The position numbers and the translations under genes are program-made. Under the pieces are notes generated by a model. That model was not told where the DNA came from. It was given only the letters and a program-made list of their open reading frames with translations, and ran no database searches. Positions 44,812-53,601 of a DNA stretch of 64,000 nt are shown here, piece by piece (position 1 is the stretch's first letter; the number at the start of each line of letters is the position of its first letter). The stretch lies in the NCBI GenBank assembly GCA_030526005.1, contig JAUNDP010000002.1:87419-151418 (forward strand), written 5' to 3'. This DNA comes from Eubacteriales bacterium (GTDB lineage Bacteria > Bacillota > Clostridia > Lachnospirales > Lachnospiraceae).

Positions 44812-45486
44812 CTAGCAAGAAATCTCCTGTAAATGTCCATGTTCCAAATGATAAATCCGTTTGCACATTTCTTTTGCAAGATATTTATTGTGCGTGATAT
44901 AAATATAAGCTACACCAGTTTTTTTCTGTATTCTTTCTAACATACGAAGAATTTGCGCCTGACTGATGGGATCTAACATAGATGTCGGTTCATCCAACAC
45001 TAATATTTTGGGAGAAAGCAACATCACTCTCGCAATCATGGCTCTTTGCAACTCTCCACCTGACAATTGTGCAGGTTTGCGTTCTATATGTTCCTGATAT
45101 AAACCAAATTTTTCGAGATACAATAGTAATTGTACCCTTGAAAAATTCAATTTACATTTTCGGTAAACCTCATGAAATCCTTGTTCAATTTTATATTTAG
45201 GGTTAAATGAAACTTCTGGATGCTGAAATAATATTTGGATATCTTTTCTATTTTGATTCCTTAATGGATAACGGAGTTCCTTTTCCTGATAAATGATTCT
45301 TCCTGAATCTTTTTTTTCCAATCCTGTAAGTATTTTTCCAATTGTACTCTTTCCACTTCCACTAATACCCCAAATTCCTATTGTTTCTCCTTCTTTCAAA
45401 TAAAAAGAAACATCTTCTAATACGTTCTTCTGATTTTCTTTTTTTCCATATGATTTTTTTAATTGTTCCACTTCAAGAATCGACAT
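44812..45486 (-). CDS. ABC transporter ATPase, OppF/NikE-like
   Basis: A 224-residue ATPase with Walker A GISGSGKST, signature LSGGELQRAM and Walker B ILVLDEPTSMLD. It is shorter than usual for OppF (about 310-320) because it lacks the C-terminal oligopeptide-binding extension, as in NikE. It overlaps the end of the other ATPase gene by 14 bases, so the two are coupled. It powers the importer together with the product of 45473-46399. Confidence 0.92.
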   Translation of the reverse strand: MSILEVEQLKKSYGKKENQKNVLEDVSFYLKEGETIGIWGISGSGKSTIGKILTGLEKKDSGRIIYQEKELRYPLRNQNRKDIQILFQHPEVSFNPKYKIEQGFHEVYRKCKLNFSRVQLLLYLEKFGLYQEHIERKPAQLSGGELQRAMIARVMLLSPKILVLDEPTSMLDPISQAQILRMLERIQKKTGVAYIYITHNKYLAKEMCKRIYHLEHGHLQEISC

Positions 45487-46399
45487 AGAAACATTTCACC
45501 ATTCTTTCTCCCTCAAGTTTGTCATAGGGCTCTTCTTGTTCACAGCGATTCTGTCGCACAGAACATCTTTCAAAAAAATGACATCTATTATTATAATCTT
45601 GGTGCCCTCTGCTAAATCCATCAATTGCTATCAATCCTCGCTCCGGTACTGCATTTAATAAAGCTTTTGAATAAGGATGTGCTGGAAGTTTAAAAAAGTC
45701 TTCACTTTTTCCATATTCAATCACTTGTCCCGCATACACAATCGCTATTCTATCCGCTATTTTCTCAGCAAAATTCAAGTCATGAGTAACACATAATAAA
45801 GTACAGGTATCAAGAGATCGAAAACATTCCGCAACCAATCCTATACAATCTGAATCCAGCCCTTTTGTTGGTTCATCTGCAATAAGATATTGTGCTTCTG
45901 GTGCAATTCCAAGAGCCAATAATACTCGCTGACTCATCCCTCCTGAAAGAATATGTGGATAAGATGATACCAATTGTTCTTCTTGTTCAAGATGAAATCT
46001 CTTCAGCAATAATTTGCTTCTTTTAAACGCCTCTTTTTTCGTAATTTTTTTATGCTCAATTAGGCTCTCACTAACCTGATAACCAATTTTAAGCAATGGA
46101 TTTAAACTATTTCCACTCCCTTGCGGAACATAAGATAGCTTTGTTCCTAAAACTTTTGTCATTTCTTTCTGGTTCTTTCCCAGAATCTCTTCTCCATCGA
46201 GAAAGATTTTGCCTGTAGCAATCGCATTTTCTGGAAGTAGTCCTAAAATAGCCAATGCCAAAACACTCTTTCCACTTCCACTTTCTCCAATAATGGCAAT
46301 CTTTTCTTTATCTTTAATTTTTAAATTTACATGTTCCAATGCATTTATAACCTGACTATGTATCCGAAACTGAACAGACAAATCTACAATCTCTAGCAT
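45473..46399 (-). CDS. ABC transporter ATPase, OppD/NikD-like
   Basis: A 308-residue ATPase with Walker A GESGSGKSV, signature LSGGMSQRVL and Walker B YLIADEPTKGLD. Its C-terminal extension has the cysteine pattern CHFFERCSVRQNRCEQEEP, typical of the OppD/DppD class, where these cysteines can bind an iron-sulfur cluster. AAGGAGG precedes the ATG. Third gene of the riboswitch operon. Confidence 0.93.
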   Translation of the reverse strand: MLEIVDLSVQFRIHSQVINALEHVNLKIKDKEKIAIIGESGSGKSVLALAILGLLPENAIATGKIFLDGEEILGKNQKEMTKVLGTKLSYVPQGSGNSLNPLLKIGYQVSESLIEHKKITKKEAFKRSKLLLKRFHLEQEEQLVSSYPHILSGGMSQRVLLALGIAPEAQYLIADEPTKGLDSDCIGLVAECFRSLDTCTLLCVTHDLNFAEKIADRIAIVYAGQVIEYGKSEDFFKLPAHPYSKALLNAVPERGLIAIDGFSRGHQDYNNRCHFFERCSVRQNRCEQEEPYDKLEGERMVKCFYVDS

Positions 46400-46411
46400 A
46401 TTTCTCCTCCT

Positions 46412-47245
46412 TTACATTGATATGAACGTTTGTCCTTGATTTTTTCTTGTATCCCTAGAACCTAATAACATAAATGCTATTACACAAAGACAAATGCAAA
46501 TGATTGGAGGATAATACCACCACCAATAATGGTTTACTACACCATTGCGGAAAAATGCATTGTTCAAAATCGCTCCCCAACTTTTTTGTCCAACTGCTCC
46601 CAGTCCTAAAAAACTCAGACTAGCTTCGCTTAACATTGCTGAGGCCACTGCTAAAGTTGCTCTTGTAAAAACAATATTTCCTATATTTGGAAAAATATGA
46701 ATAAACATAATATATCCTGAATGCATACCAAGTGTCTGTTCCAATTTAATAAATGGCTGCTGTTTTAACTGCATAACCTGTGCACGTACTAAACGTGCAG
46801 TTCCTGCCCATGAAGTTATACATAAAGCAATGATAATACTCCATATTCCAGTTTTTAAATAAGCTACCAAAACAACTGTAAGTGGTAGATTAGGAATTAC
46901 AATTGCAAGATTTGTAATTGCCATAAGAACACGATCTATTTTTCCACCTGCATATCCAGAAACGATTCCTATAGTTGTCCCTATTACAGTCGTAATAAAT
47001 GCTGCTGATAATCCTATAAACAAAGAAATACGAGTGCCATAAATCAATTCACTGAAAATATCCTGTCCAATATCATTCGTCCCAAGCCAATGTTCCGAAT
47101 TTGGTCTAAGATAAGGTATTCCCATTTCCCATGGATCGTAAGGGGCTATGTAAGGTGCCAAGATTGCAATTCCTAGAATCAATACTAAGAGTAAAACACC
47201 ACTCCAAACATATCTATGTTCTCGAAACAACTGCAATCTTTTCAT
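46412..47245 (-). CDS. ABC transporter permease, OppC/NikC-like
   Basis: A 277-residue permease with about six membrane segments. It has the DppC-type N-terminus (ILAPYIAPYDPWEMG, then NSEHWLGTNDIGQDIFSELIYGTRISL) and the ATPase-contact loop with EASLSFLGLGAVGQKSWGA. Its start overlaps the partner permease stop by four bases (ATGA). Confidence 0.92.
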   Translation of the reverse strand: MKRLQLFREHRYVWSGVLLLVLILGIAILAPYIAPYDPWEMGIPYLRPNSEHWLGTNDIGQDIFSELIYGTRISLFIGLSAAFITTVIGTTIGIVSGYAGGKIDRVLMAITNLAIVIPNLPLTVVLVAYLKTGIWSIIIALCITSWAGTARLVRAQVMQLKQQPFIKLEQTLGMHSGYIMFIHIFPNIGNIVFTRATLAVASAMLSEASLSFLGLGAVGQKSWGAILNNAFFRNGVVNHYWWWYYPPIICICLCVIAFMLLGSRDTRKNQGQTFISM

Positions 47246-48237
47246 ATGTCTCCATTCTCCTTCCTGATTCTAGGATCTACACAAATATAAATCAAATCTG
47301 CTATCAAATTTGCTAATACTGTAAAAACTGCAATAATTAAAAATGCAGTCTGAAGAATTGGAAAATCCCTATGATTTACTGCCTCATAAATCAAACTTCC
47401 CATTCCACTCCAATTATAAATCACTTCCATTGTCATAGTGCCTGCTACAGCTGCACCGAATTGCATAAAAATAGCTGTAATATATGGCAAAAATGCATTT
47501 GGTAAAACATGACGCAGCAATACTTTCCTCTGTGTCAATCCTTTTGAAAAAGCTGTAATAATATAAGGTTCATCCTTGATCTCGCGAACACTTGAACGCA
47601 AAATCAAATAATCATATGATGTACGATAGATAATCAATACCAATAACGGTAACAACATATGCCATAACATATCCAATACATATGCTATACCACTTTTTCC
47701 ACCAGATACCATATTTCCTTGGGGAAGCCATCCAAGCTGATATGAAAAAACAGACAATAATATAATAGAAAGACAGTATGTTGGTATGGTATGCAAAACC
47801 GTAACCAACAATGTAGAACATTGTTCTCTTTTTTTCCCCCAGTGCCATCCTGCTGGCAATCCACCTACAATTCCTAAAACAGCAGAGATAAGAATTGCTG
47901 GAATAACCAATCGAAGTGTCCAAGATGCTCGGAATAAAATCAGTTCCAATACAGGTCTTCCATAATGGTAACTTGTTCCAAAATTAAAGTGCAAAATATC
48001 TTTCATATAAATCCAAAACTGGTGAATGACTGAACCATTCAAATCATACATTTCACGGAGTTTTTCCAGATATGATGGATTATTATAGAAAAAATCATAA
48101 TAATCTTCTTCCCCTAAAATATACATCATAGGATCACCCGGCATAATTCGAATCAATACAAAATTGAATACTAGAATTAAAAAAATTGTAAGAAAATAAC
48201 CACAAATCCGCTTTGCCAAATAACTTCTTCGTTCCAT
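47242..48237 (-). CDS. ABC transporter permease, OppB/NikB-like
   Basis: A 331-residue permease, first gene of the operon. It has the DppB-type pattern: YFLTIFLILVFNFVLIRIMPGDP, a long extracellular segment and GTSYHYGRPV, then QRKVLLRHVLPNAFLPYIT as the ATPase-contact loop, and about six membrane segments. ATG at 48237 is chosen with GAGGGAG at good distance; the frame opens at 48267. Translation starts about 58 bases after the terminator of the cobalamin riboswitch. Confidence 0.92.
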   Translation of the reverse strand: MERRSYLAKRICGYFLTIFLILVFNFVLIRIMPGDPMMYILGEEDYYDFFYNNPSYLEKLREMYDLNGSVIHQFWIYMKDILHFNFGTSYHYGRPVLELILFRASWTLRLVIPAILISAVLGIVGGLPAGWHWGKKREQCSTLLVTVLHTIPTYCLSIILLSVFSYQLGWLPQGNMVSGGKSGIAYVLDMLWHMLLPLLVLIIYRTSYDYLILRSSVREIKDEPYIITAFSKGLTQRKVLLRHVLPNAFLPYITAIFMQFGAAVAGTMTMEVIYNWSGMGSLIYEAVNHRDFPILQTAFLIIAVFTVLANLIADLIYICVDPRIRKENGDI

Positions 48238-48294
48238 ATGTTCTCCCTCATAAATTCTTCTGTCCAAAACGGATTATATAATATTTAGAAATGT

Positions 48295-48320
48295 AAAAAA
48301 GCACTGCATTTATGCAGTGC
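48295..48320 (-). terminator. riboswitch-controlled terminator
   Basis: GCACTGCAT and ATGCAGTGC (48301-48309, 48312-48320) form a perfect stem followed on the minus strand by six T. It lies between the cobalamin aptamer and the first permease gene, so it is the likely expression platform that stops transcription when cobalamin is bound. Confidence 0.88.
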
Positions 48321-48331
48321 TAGAACAAATG

Positions 48332-48560
48332 CCTATATTTTCCTTCAAAAAATATAGGTATCATGTAACAGTTCCGTCGGCCGCAGAATTCATTACAACT
48401 TCATGGCAGTTCTTCTGACTTATGCTTCAACATAAACTCTCACCTTCTCAGATTTCTCCAATGGTATACTGAAAGCTACTCCACAATTACAGCAGCGGGA
48501 CTGTACAGGATTCTCACCTGTTTATCTTTTAATTGTCTTTTTTATAGACAAACCACAAGT
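48332..48560 (-). promoter_or_regulatory. cobalamin riboswitch upstream of the ABC importer
   Basis: Read on the minus strand, the region contains CAGGTGAGAATCCTGTACAG followed by TCCCGCTGCTGTAA, the conserved core of cobalamin riboswitches, and further on the B12 box GTCAGAAGAACTGCC (48405-48419). A 10-base-pair hairpin (48332-48341 with 48349-48358) lies between aptamer and terminator and may be part of the switch. The aptamer is estimated at 48385-48560. The 5' part lacks a clear GGGAA element, so it may be a somewhat divergent member. Confidence 0.9.
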
Positions 48561-48579
48561 TTTCTATTTATTTAAGTTC

Positions 48580-48608
48580 ATCCTATCATATAATAAAAAA
48601 AAATGCAA
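48580..48608 (-). promoter_or_regulatory. promoter of the riboswitch-transporter operon
   Basis: TTGCAT (48608-48603) and TAGGAT (48585-48580) on the minus strand are 17 bases apart, with TGA before the second box as an extended -10. Transcription would start near 48573, just before the aptamer. Confidence 0.6.
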
Positions 48609-48651
48609 CTACTATTAAAATAATCCCATATATGTATAGTTATCCTTAACA

Positions 48652-48683
48652 CAAAAAGACACCGGAATACAGTTCCGATGTCT
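48652..48683 (-). terminator. second terminator after tsf
   Basis: Eleven-base arms (48657-48667 with 48673-48683, one mismatch) are followed on the minus strand by five T. It backs up the terminator at 48722-48768. Confidence 0.75.
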
Positions 48684-48721
48684 CGAAAAAAACATTTTAC
48701 CCCAACTCTTGACAAAGAGCC

Positions 48722-48768
48722 AAAAAAGGGCGCCGTAAAATCATTGTTTAAATAATTTTACGATACCC
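48722..48768 (-). terminator. first terminator after tsf
   Basis: Arms at 48728-48741 and 48755-48768 pair over 14 positions with G-U pairs and one mismatch, and are followed on the minus strand by six T. It ends the rpsB-tsf transcript. Confidence 0.85.
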
Positions 48769-48804
48769 TCTTTCAATCATTTTATTAAATATGCTGTATT
48801 CAGA

Positions 48805-49737
48805 TTAGTTTCCCATCTGTTTTGCTACTTCTTCTGCAAAGTTTTCTTCTTTCTTTTCGATACCTTCGCCTGTCTCGAAACGAACAAATCCTTTGATTGT
48901 GATCTTTGCTCCGTTTTCTTTTGCTACGGAATCAACATAAGCCTGTACGCTCTGTTTTCCGTCTTCTGCTTTTACATATACCTGATCCATTAAGCAGATT
49001 TCTTTCAACTCTTTGTTGATACGTCCCATAACCATACCGTTGATGATCTTGTCATTTGCGTCTGGTTTCTCGTTCTTAGCCTGTACTGTCAGGATTTCTT
49101 TCTCTTTTTCAATGTAATCCTGATCTACTTCTGCTCTGTTTGTATATACAGGTTTGATTGCTGCAACCTGCATAGCGATGTTTTTAGCCATCTCTTTTAC
49201 AGCATCATTTACAACGTCTGTCTCAACGTCTACTAATACGCCGATTTTTCCGCCCATATGTGTGTAATCAGCTACAAATCCGTTTTCTTCTACGACCTGT
49301 TTGAATCTTCTGATGTTCATGTTTTCGCCGATTACTGCGATTTTTCCAGCTAAAGCTTCCTGTACTGTTTTGCTTGTGTCTGCTTTCCATGGTTCAGCCA
49401 TGAATGCTTCCAGAGAATCTGCTGTTGTATCCATAGCCTGTGCAGCAACTTCTGCAACATAACCCTGGAATACTTCATTTTTTGCAACGAAGTCTGTCTC
49501 TGCATTTACTTCAACAACAACTGCTTTCTTTAAGTCTTCTGTCACTAATACTTTGCAAAGACCTTCTGCTGCGATTCTTCCAGCTTTCTTCTGTGCAGTA
49601 GCTAATCCTTTTTCTCTTAAGAATTCAACTGCCTTGTCCATATCTCCTTCTGTTGCTGTCAGCGCTTTTTTGCAGTCCATCATTCCAGCGCCTGTAAGTT
49701 CTCTTAATTCTTTTACCATTGCTGCTGTAATAGCCAT
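48805..49737 (-). CDS. tsf: translation elongation factor Ts
   Basis: A 310-residue cytoplasmic factor that exchanges GDP for GTP on EF-Tu. The N-terminal domain reads ITAAMVKELRELTGAGMMDC with KALTATEGDMDKAVEFLREKG, and the core has VVEVNAETDFVAKNEVF, the segment that contacts EF-Tu. The ATG at 49737 follows GGAGG; the frame opens five codons earlier. It is downstream of rpsB in the same direction, the usual pairing in bacteria, separated by 193 bases. Confidence 0.98.
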   Translation of the reverse strand: MAITAAMVKELRELTGAGMMDCKKALTATEGDMDKAVEFLREKGLATAQKKAGRIAAEGLCKVLVTEDLKKAVVVEVNAETDFVAKNEVFQGYVAEVAAQAMDTTADSLEAFMAEPWKADTSKTVQEALAGKIAVIGENMNIRRFKQVVEENGFVADYTHMGGKIGVLVDVETDVVNDAVKEMAKNIAMQVAAIKPVYTNRAEVDQDYIEKEKEILTVQAKNEKPDANDKIINGMVMGRINKELKEICLMDQVYVKAEDGKQSVQAYVDSVAKENGAKITIKGFVRFETGEGIEKKEENFAEEVAKQMGN

Positions 49738-49863
49738 CGTTTTTTCCTCCACTATTCTCTTATCTTAATATTTATAGAATATTATAAAGCTCTTTGCTTC
49801 CAAAAATAAATTTTTCAAAGCCGGAAAGCCATTTTTATTTCTCATATCTGAAAAACATATGCC

Positions 49864-49889
49864 TCTGGCGAAAATACGCCGGAGGCTCT
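49864..49889 (-). terminator. hairpin between rpsB and tsf
   Basis: GCCTCTGGCG and CGCCGGAGGC (about 49862-49887) pair over ten positions with one mismatch; on the minus strand five T follow after a few bases. It may let part of the transcripts end after rpsB, or set the relative amounts of S2 and EF-Ts. Confidence 0.55.
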
Positions 49890-49930
49890 ATGTTAGTCAA
49901 GCAAACGTCTCGTTCGCCTTTTTGTCAGTC

Positions 49931-50704
49931 TTATTCAGCATCTTCCTCTGCTGCTACTTCTTCAATATCTTTTTCTTCTGCTTCTTCTGCTGCGAAGTCA
50001 TCCATTGTCACTTCTGCTTCTGCGCCCTGGTTTGCTTCGATTACTGCATCAGCCATTTTAGAAACGATTAATTTTACAGCTCTGATAGCGTCGTCGTTTC
50101 CTGGGATTACATAATCCAGTTCTTCTGGGTCACAGTTTGTATCAGCGATACCGATCAGTTTGATTCCCAGTGTGTGAGCTTCCTGTACACAGATTCTCTC
50201 TTTTTTCGGGTCTACTACGAAGATTGCGTCTGGCAGTCTCTTCATTTCTTTGATTCCGCCTAAGTTCTTCTGCAGTTTTTCTAATTCTTTCTTTAATGCG
50301 ATAACTTCTTTCTTTGGCAGAACATCAAATGTTCCGTCTTCCTGCATTGTTTCGATATCTTTTAAACGCTGAATTCTGCTCTGGATTGTTTTGAAGTTGG
50401 TCAGCATACCACCTAACCATCTCTCGTTTACATAGAACATATTGCAGCGCTCAGCTTCTGTCTTAACAGCATCCTGTGCCTGTTTCTTTGTTCCAACGAA
50501 GAGAATTGTTCCGCCGTCTGCTACGATATCAGAGATTGCTTTGTAAGCATCGTCAACCATACCTACAGATTTCTGTAAGTCGATGATATAGATACCATTT
50601 CTCTCTGTGTAGATGTACGGAGCCATTTTAGGGTTCCATCTTCTTGTCTGATGTCCGAAATGAACACCTGCTTCCAGTAACTGTTTCATTGAAATTACGC
50701 TCAT
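49931..50704 (-). CDS. rpsB: 30S ribosomal protein S2
   Basis: A 257-residue ribosomal protein. The N-terminus [20 protein letters not shown] and the segments [46 protein letters not shown] and [20 protein letters not shown] are diagnostic. The tail from about residue 228 is strongly acidic (many Glu, Asp and Ala), as in other Clostridia. ATG at 50704 follows AAGGAG; the frame opens upstream inside the leader. Confidence 0.98.
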   Translation of the reverse strand: MSVISMKQLLEAGVHFGHQTRRWNPKMAPYIYTERNGIYIIDLQKSVGMVDDAYKAISDIVADGGTILFVGTKKQAQDAVKTEAERCNMFYVNERWLGGMLTNFKTIQSRIQRLKDIETMQEDGTFDVLPKKEVIALKKELEKLQKNLGGIKEMKRLPDAIFVVDPKKERICVQEAHTLGIKLIGIADTNCDPEELDYVIPGNDDAIRAVKLIVSKMADAVIEANQGAEAEVTMDDFAAEEAEEKDIEEVAAEEDAE

Positions 50705-50811
50705 GATTTTTCTCCTTTTGGTTGATCTCTTCCGTATGTTTTCTTTTTCCTTGAAGACTGTTTCCAGCACCATTCTCAGAATCCGCATACGTGTTTTTTT
50801 CTAACTTTTGT

Positions 50812-50841
50812 AGTATAGCACAGCTTTTCCGGGAAAGTCAA
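50812..50841 (-). promoter_or_regulatory. promoter of rpsB-tsf
   Basis: TTGACT (50841-50836) and TATACT (50817-50812) on the minus strand are 18 bases apart. The leader of about 100 bases contains CGTATG and CATACG, which could pair to close a long stem and may be an autoregulatory S2 leader. The -35 box directly adjoins the end of a TnpB relic. Confidence 0.75.
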
Positions 50842-50849
50842 GTTTTTCC

Positions 50850-51310
50850 TTATGAATTACCCCGTTTAAAATCAGGTTCCATGCTATCAGGCGGGATCTC
50901 CTATTTATATATGCCTTTGTATCTGGTCGGTCTGCGTTTTCCGGAAAACTTAAGATTCTAATCTGTTTTGCTATACACAGGAATGACGTCGTTATCCAGA
51001 AAACTGGCTTTTGAAGTATAACTTTCTTCCTGTTCAACGAACCGAATACCAGCACGTTGGCAAAGATAAAATAAGATAAAATAAAACACAATTTTGATTG
51101 TTCTTTCTGCCAATGTTGACTTTCTGTTTCCAAAAAGCGTTTTTCCCAGATACTAAGATGTCGATACGGTTTTGTATGCACCAGCGTACGAAGAAATTTG
51201 CATATTTTAACAGTTGGTCCTGAATCTTGTTGTTGCGATAATTGGTCAATTTGCTGTGCAGACTGTCTTGGTAATCTATTTGCCAGATAGTCTGGGTTTT
51301 TGGTCGCTTT
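50850..51310 (-). pseudogene. IS200/IS605-type TnpB relic, C-terminal half, frameshifted
   Basis: Three minus-strand frames together give a TnpB C-terminal half. One frame reads SLHSKLTNYRNNKIQDQLLK, then RIDILVSGKNAFWKQKVNIG and RKNNQN; a second continues EQEESYTSKASFLDNDVIP, the zinc-ribbon part with the RuvC-site region; then KFSGKRRPTRYKGIYK. At least one frameshift and two stop codons break it, and the N-terminal half and any TnpA are missing. Lacking most of the nuclease, it cannot act. A 193-codon frame at 50801-51382 is an accident of these shifts. Confidence 0.85.
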
Positions 51311-51925
51311 TACATTCAAAGTCAAAAAGATTAAAGGCATCCACCCACGTCCAATTTGTATGTTGGGCGTGGTACTCTGCATGAAATAATAAAGATATTC
51401 CTTCCAAATTTGTCAATAAAAAAGAAAATATTTGTAATCAGTATGAATCCAGCGGAGTTTTTGAAGCAGGTATTGAATTTTTAAAAATAAGCTCCTTTGA
51501 AAATAAGGGAAGAAAACAATCCATGTATATGTCGTGAATTTTCTGTTGCCCTAATTCAAAAAATTCGGTATAATGCTTATTGTTATAATATTTATTGTTT
51601 TGCATAGTTTCATTATAACATGGAACGGAGAGAAGATGATTGTCGTTAACCATCTTTTTATCGAAAAATTTCAGGGGCAGATTTGACGCACATGAGTCAA
51701 ATCTGCCCCTGTTTGGAACTATCTATTTCCCGACAGCCCTTTCATCTTACCATATGTAGCTGTATCGTACAGCTCTCCTTTTTCTCTTTTATCGCTCTGT
51801 GTCAGAAACAGGAAACAGCAACCCATCCATGCCCGGCACGTGGGTAGCCAGATCCGTCAATCAACCACGACAGTCTGTGACCTGCTCTCTGCAAAAGCCT
51901 ACTCTACCACATTATTAATATCCGG
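51311..51925. other. gene-poor stretch between TnpB relic and Xre gene
   Basis: About 600 bases with no gene recognised. A 71-codon minus-strand frame (51438-51653) has no ribosome site and no recognisable family; it could be debris of a mobile element. The only firm structure is the long hairpin at 51673-51712. The GC-richer part at 51740-51900 may be the tail of a lost gene; I could not identify it. Confidence 0.4.
51673..51712 (-). terminator. long perfect hairpin, probable terminator after the Xre gene
   Basis: CAGGGGCAGATTTGAC and its exact complement (51673-51688, 51697-51712) form a 16-base-pair stem with an eight-base loop. On the minus strand AAATTTTT follows. It lies 214 bases beyond the Xre gene, so an origin as a mobile-element end is also possible. 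Confidence 0.65.
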
Positions 51926-52594
51926 TCATTTTTTAGATAAACATATTTGTACAACAGAGACCAAGAAAATCAATATAATACACGGCAGAACATTTAATAC
52001 TGGGAGAAAATAGGTCGCATATCCATATATCTTATCACTTAACATAAATGGCACAGTTGTAATAAACATAGACACTATCAATCCCAACAGCCATAATATT
52101 ACCTTTTTTGGGGGACATATCTTCCTCATCGTTATCAAGGGATATACTAGCACCAAGCACCCTATAGAAAAGATTCTTACACCAATTCTGGCAACTGTGT
52201 CGGCAACATCACGTAGTGCAAAACGAGTTTCAATAAGTGTTCGGTTCTCCTGTGTAACACGAGTTCCAGCCCTAATTACAAACACGGTGTTACTCACTAA
52301 AAATAAAGTCGAGTGAATCAGTAGACTCAACAAAAGAACCGCGCTTATACCGAAAGCGATCCACCGAAGATATTTCATCTTCCGCAGTTTCCGATTGCTA
52401 CCATATAAAACATCGTGAATATCTGCGTTATACACTTCAGCAAGCCGCTTCAAAGTCTCTAAATCTGGTTCCATACGACCTGTTTCATAGCTTGATACGG
52501 TTTGACGCGTAACATTAATTGCATCTGCCACTTCATTTTGTGATAAACCATTGCTAATACGTAAGGCTTTCAAATTATCTCGTATCGTCGGCAT
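51926..52594 (-). CDS. Xre-family regulator with membrane-spanning C-terminal half
   Basis: A 222-residue protein. Residues 4-60 are a Cro/C1-type helix-turn-helix (NLKALRISNGLSQNEVADAI, then NVTRQTVSSYETGRMEPDLE). After a basic linker the rest holds about four hydrophobic segments, so the DNA-binding domain is tethered to the membrane. Such proteins can sense membrane stress or an adjacent secreted or membrane product. The ATG at 52594 follows GGGAGGG. It lies 158 bases downstream of a secreted-protein gene on the same strand, which may be its partner or target. Confidence 0.82.
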   Translation of the reverse strand: MPTIRDNLKALRISNGLSQNEVADAINVTRQTVSSYETGRMEPDLETLKRLAEVYNADIHDVLYGSNRKLRKMKYLRWIAFGISAVLLLSLLIHSTLFLVSNTVFVIRAGTRVTQENRTLIETRFALRDVADTVARIGVRIFSIGCLVLVYPLITMRKICPPKKVILWLLGLIVSMFITTVPFMLSDKIYGYATYFLPVLNVLPCIILIFLVSVVQICLSKK

Positions 52595-52752
52595 AGTAGC
52601 ATCCCTCCCACATGATTTCTCAAGAACTAGTACCAATATTGGCATTAACCATTAAATATTCAATCAACATTGTGTTGCACATAGAAATGATATGTGAAAT
52701 GAGGCTCGAATCTTTCAACGCCTATCACATGATGTTTTGGAAATTCAGGTGC

Positions 52753-53499
52753 TTAGTAGTCAGAGGAATATGCAATAACATAATCAACGGCATTAATAGA
52801 AAACTTTATCGGAATAGGCATAGCAAGTGGAATTTCAAAATACCTGTACACATTATAATTGGCTGTTGCTCCACAAGTCATTCCGTCTGCAGCAACATAA
52901 TTCGGAATATAAACATTCTCAAACGAACACGGATATGTCATATCAGTCGCATTAAAGCCGGTACCTGTAACTTGGGTAATGACATTATTTTCTTTTTTGA
53001 AATTAACAGTCACATGTGCCCACCATTCGCAGTTAAAAGTCCAGTTAGTAAAATCTGGATTAACAAGTGTTTTCGACTGATATGTGGTAGTCGTTTTGTT
53101 AAAATTACCATTAGCTCGAATCAGTTGAGTTTCAGAGAATACTTCTTCACTCCTTGTGTATTCAACAATGTTTACTTTGGAACTCTTATAATTCTCTTTA
53201 TCAGTAATAACTTTCTTGAATTGGCGTTCCAGCTCTTCCATACCATTCTCCTCTATATACTGTAACAAGAAGTTTCTTTGTTCTACTGTCAAATCATAGG
53301 CAGGTATTGTAGCTGTTCCAGCCAATTCACCATTCTGGTTGATAAGCTCAATCGACATCTTAGATACGTCTGCAAGGACAATCTTGTCTCTCGAACTCAA
53401 CCCTACGGATCCTATGGCATCAATATCCGTAGCCAATGCCACAACAGGCGTCATTAGGCATAATACAATAACAAGTATTCCAGAAATAATTCGTTTCAT
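52753..53499 (-). CDS. secreted protein of unknown function
   Basis: A 248-residue protein with a clear Sec signal peptide (MKRIISGILVIVLCLMTPVV, cleavage near ALA-TD). The mature part has an acidic helical region (about 75-105) and a long stretch rich in Thr, Asn, Tyr and Trp (TNWTFNCEWWAHVTVNF and following) that looks like a beta-sandwich, with three cysteines. I do not recognise the family. The ATG at 53499 is chosen because the signal peptide starts there; the ribosome site is weak. It lies about 100 bases after the 35-codon gene and may share its transcript. Confidence 0.7.
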   Translation of the reverse strand: MKRIISGILVIVLCLMTPVVALATDIDAIGSVGLSSRDKIVLADVSKMSIELINQNGELAGTATIPAYDLTVEQRNFLLQYIEENGMEELERQFKKVITDKENYKSSKVNIVEYTRSEEVFSETQLIRANGNFNKTTTTYQSKTLVNPDFTNWTFNCEWWAHVTVNFKKENNVITQVTGTGFNATDMTYPCSFENVYIPNYVAADGMTCGATANYNVYRYFEIPLAMPIPIKFSINAVDYVIAYSSDY

Positions 53500-53601
53500 T
53501 TTATTCTGCTTTCGCACGTATCATATTTTTCTTTCTAACACAAAAAATGCGCATGAACTACATACCTAATATATCAATTTTTAATCAAATATGTTCAATG
53601 T

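Noticed and set aside
50705-50811. Classified ribosomal S2 leader RNA
   Set aside because: A closing stem CGTATG with CATACG is possible, but the rest does not fold into a form I can name, so it is only mentioned with the promoter.
50801-51382. 193-codon minus-strand open frame as a gene
   Set aside because: It switches between frames of a TnpB relic and runs into the rpsB promoter; the TnpB motifs appear in other frames, so it is an accident of decay.
52612-53265. 217-codon plus-strand open frame
   Set aside because: It lies opposite the secreted-protein gene, which has a signal peptide and sensible composition; the plus-strand frame has no ribosome site or recognisable domain.
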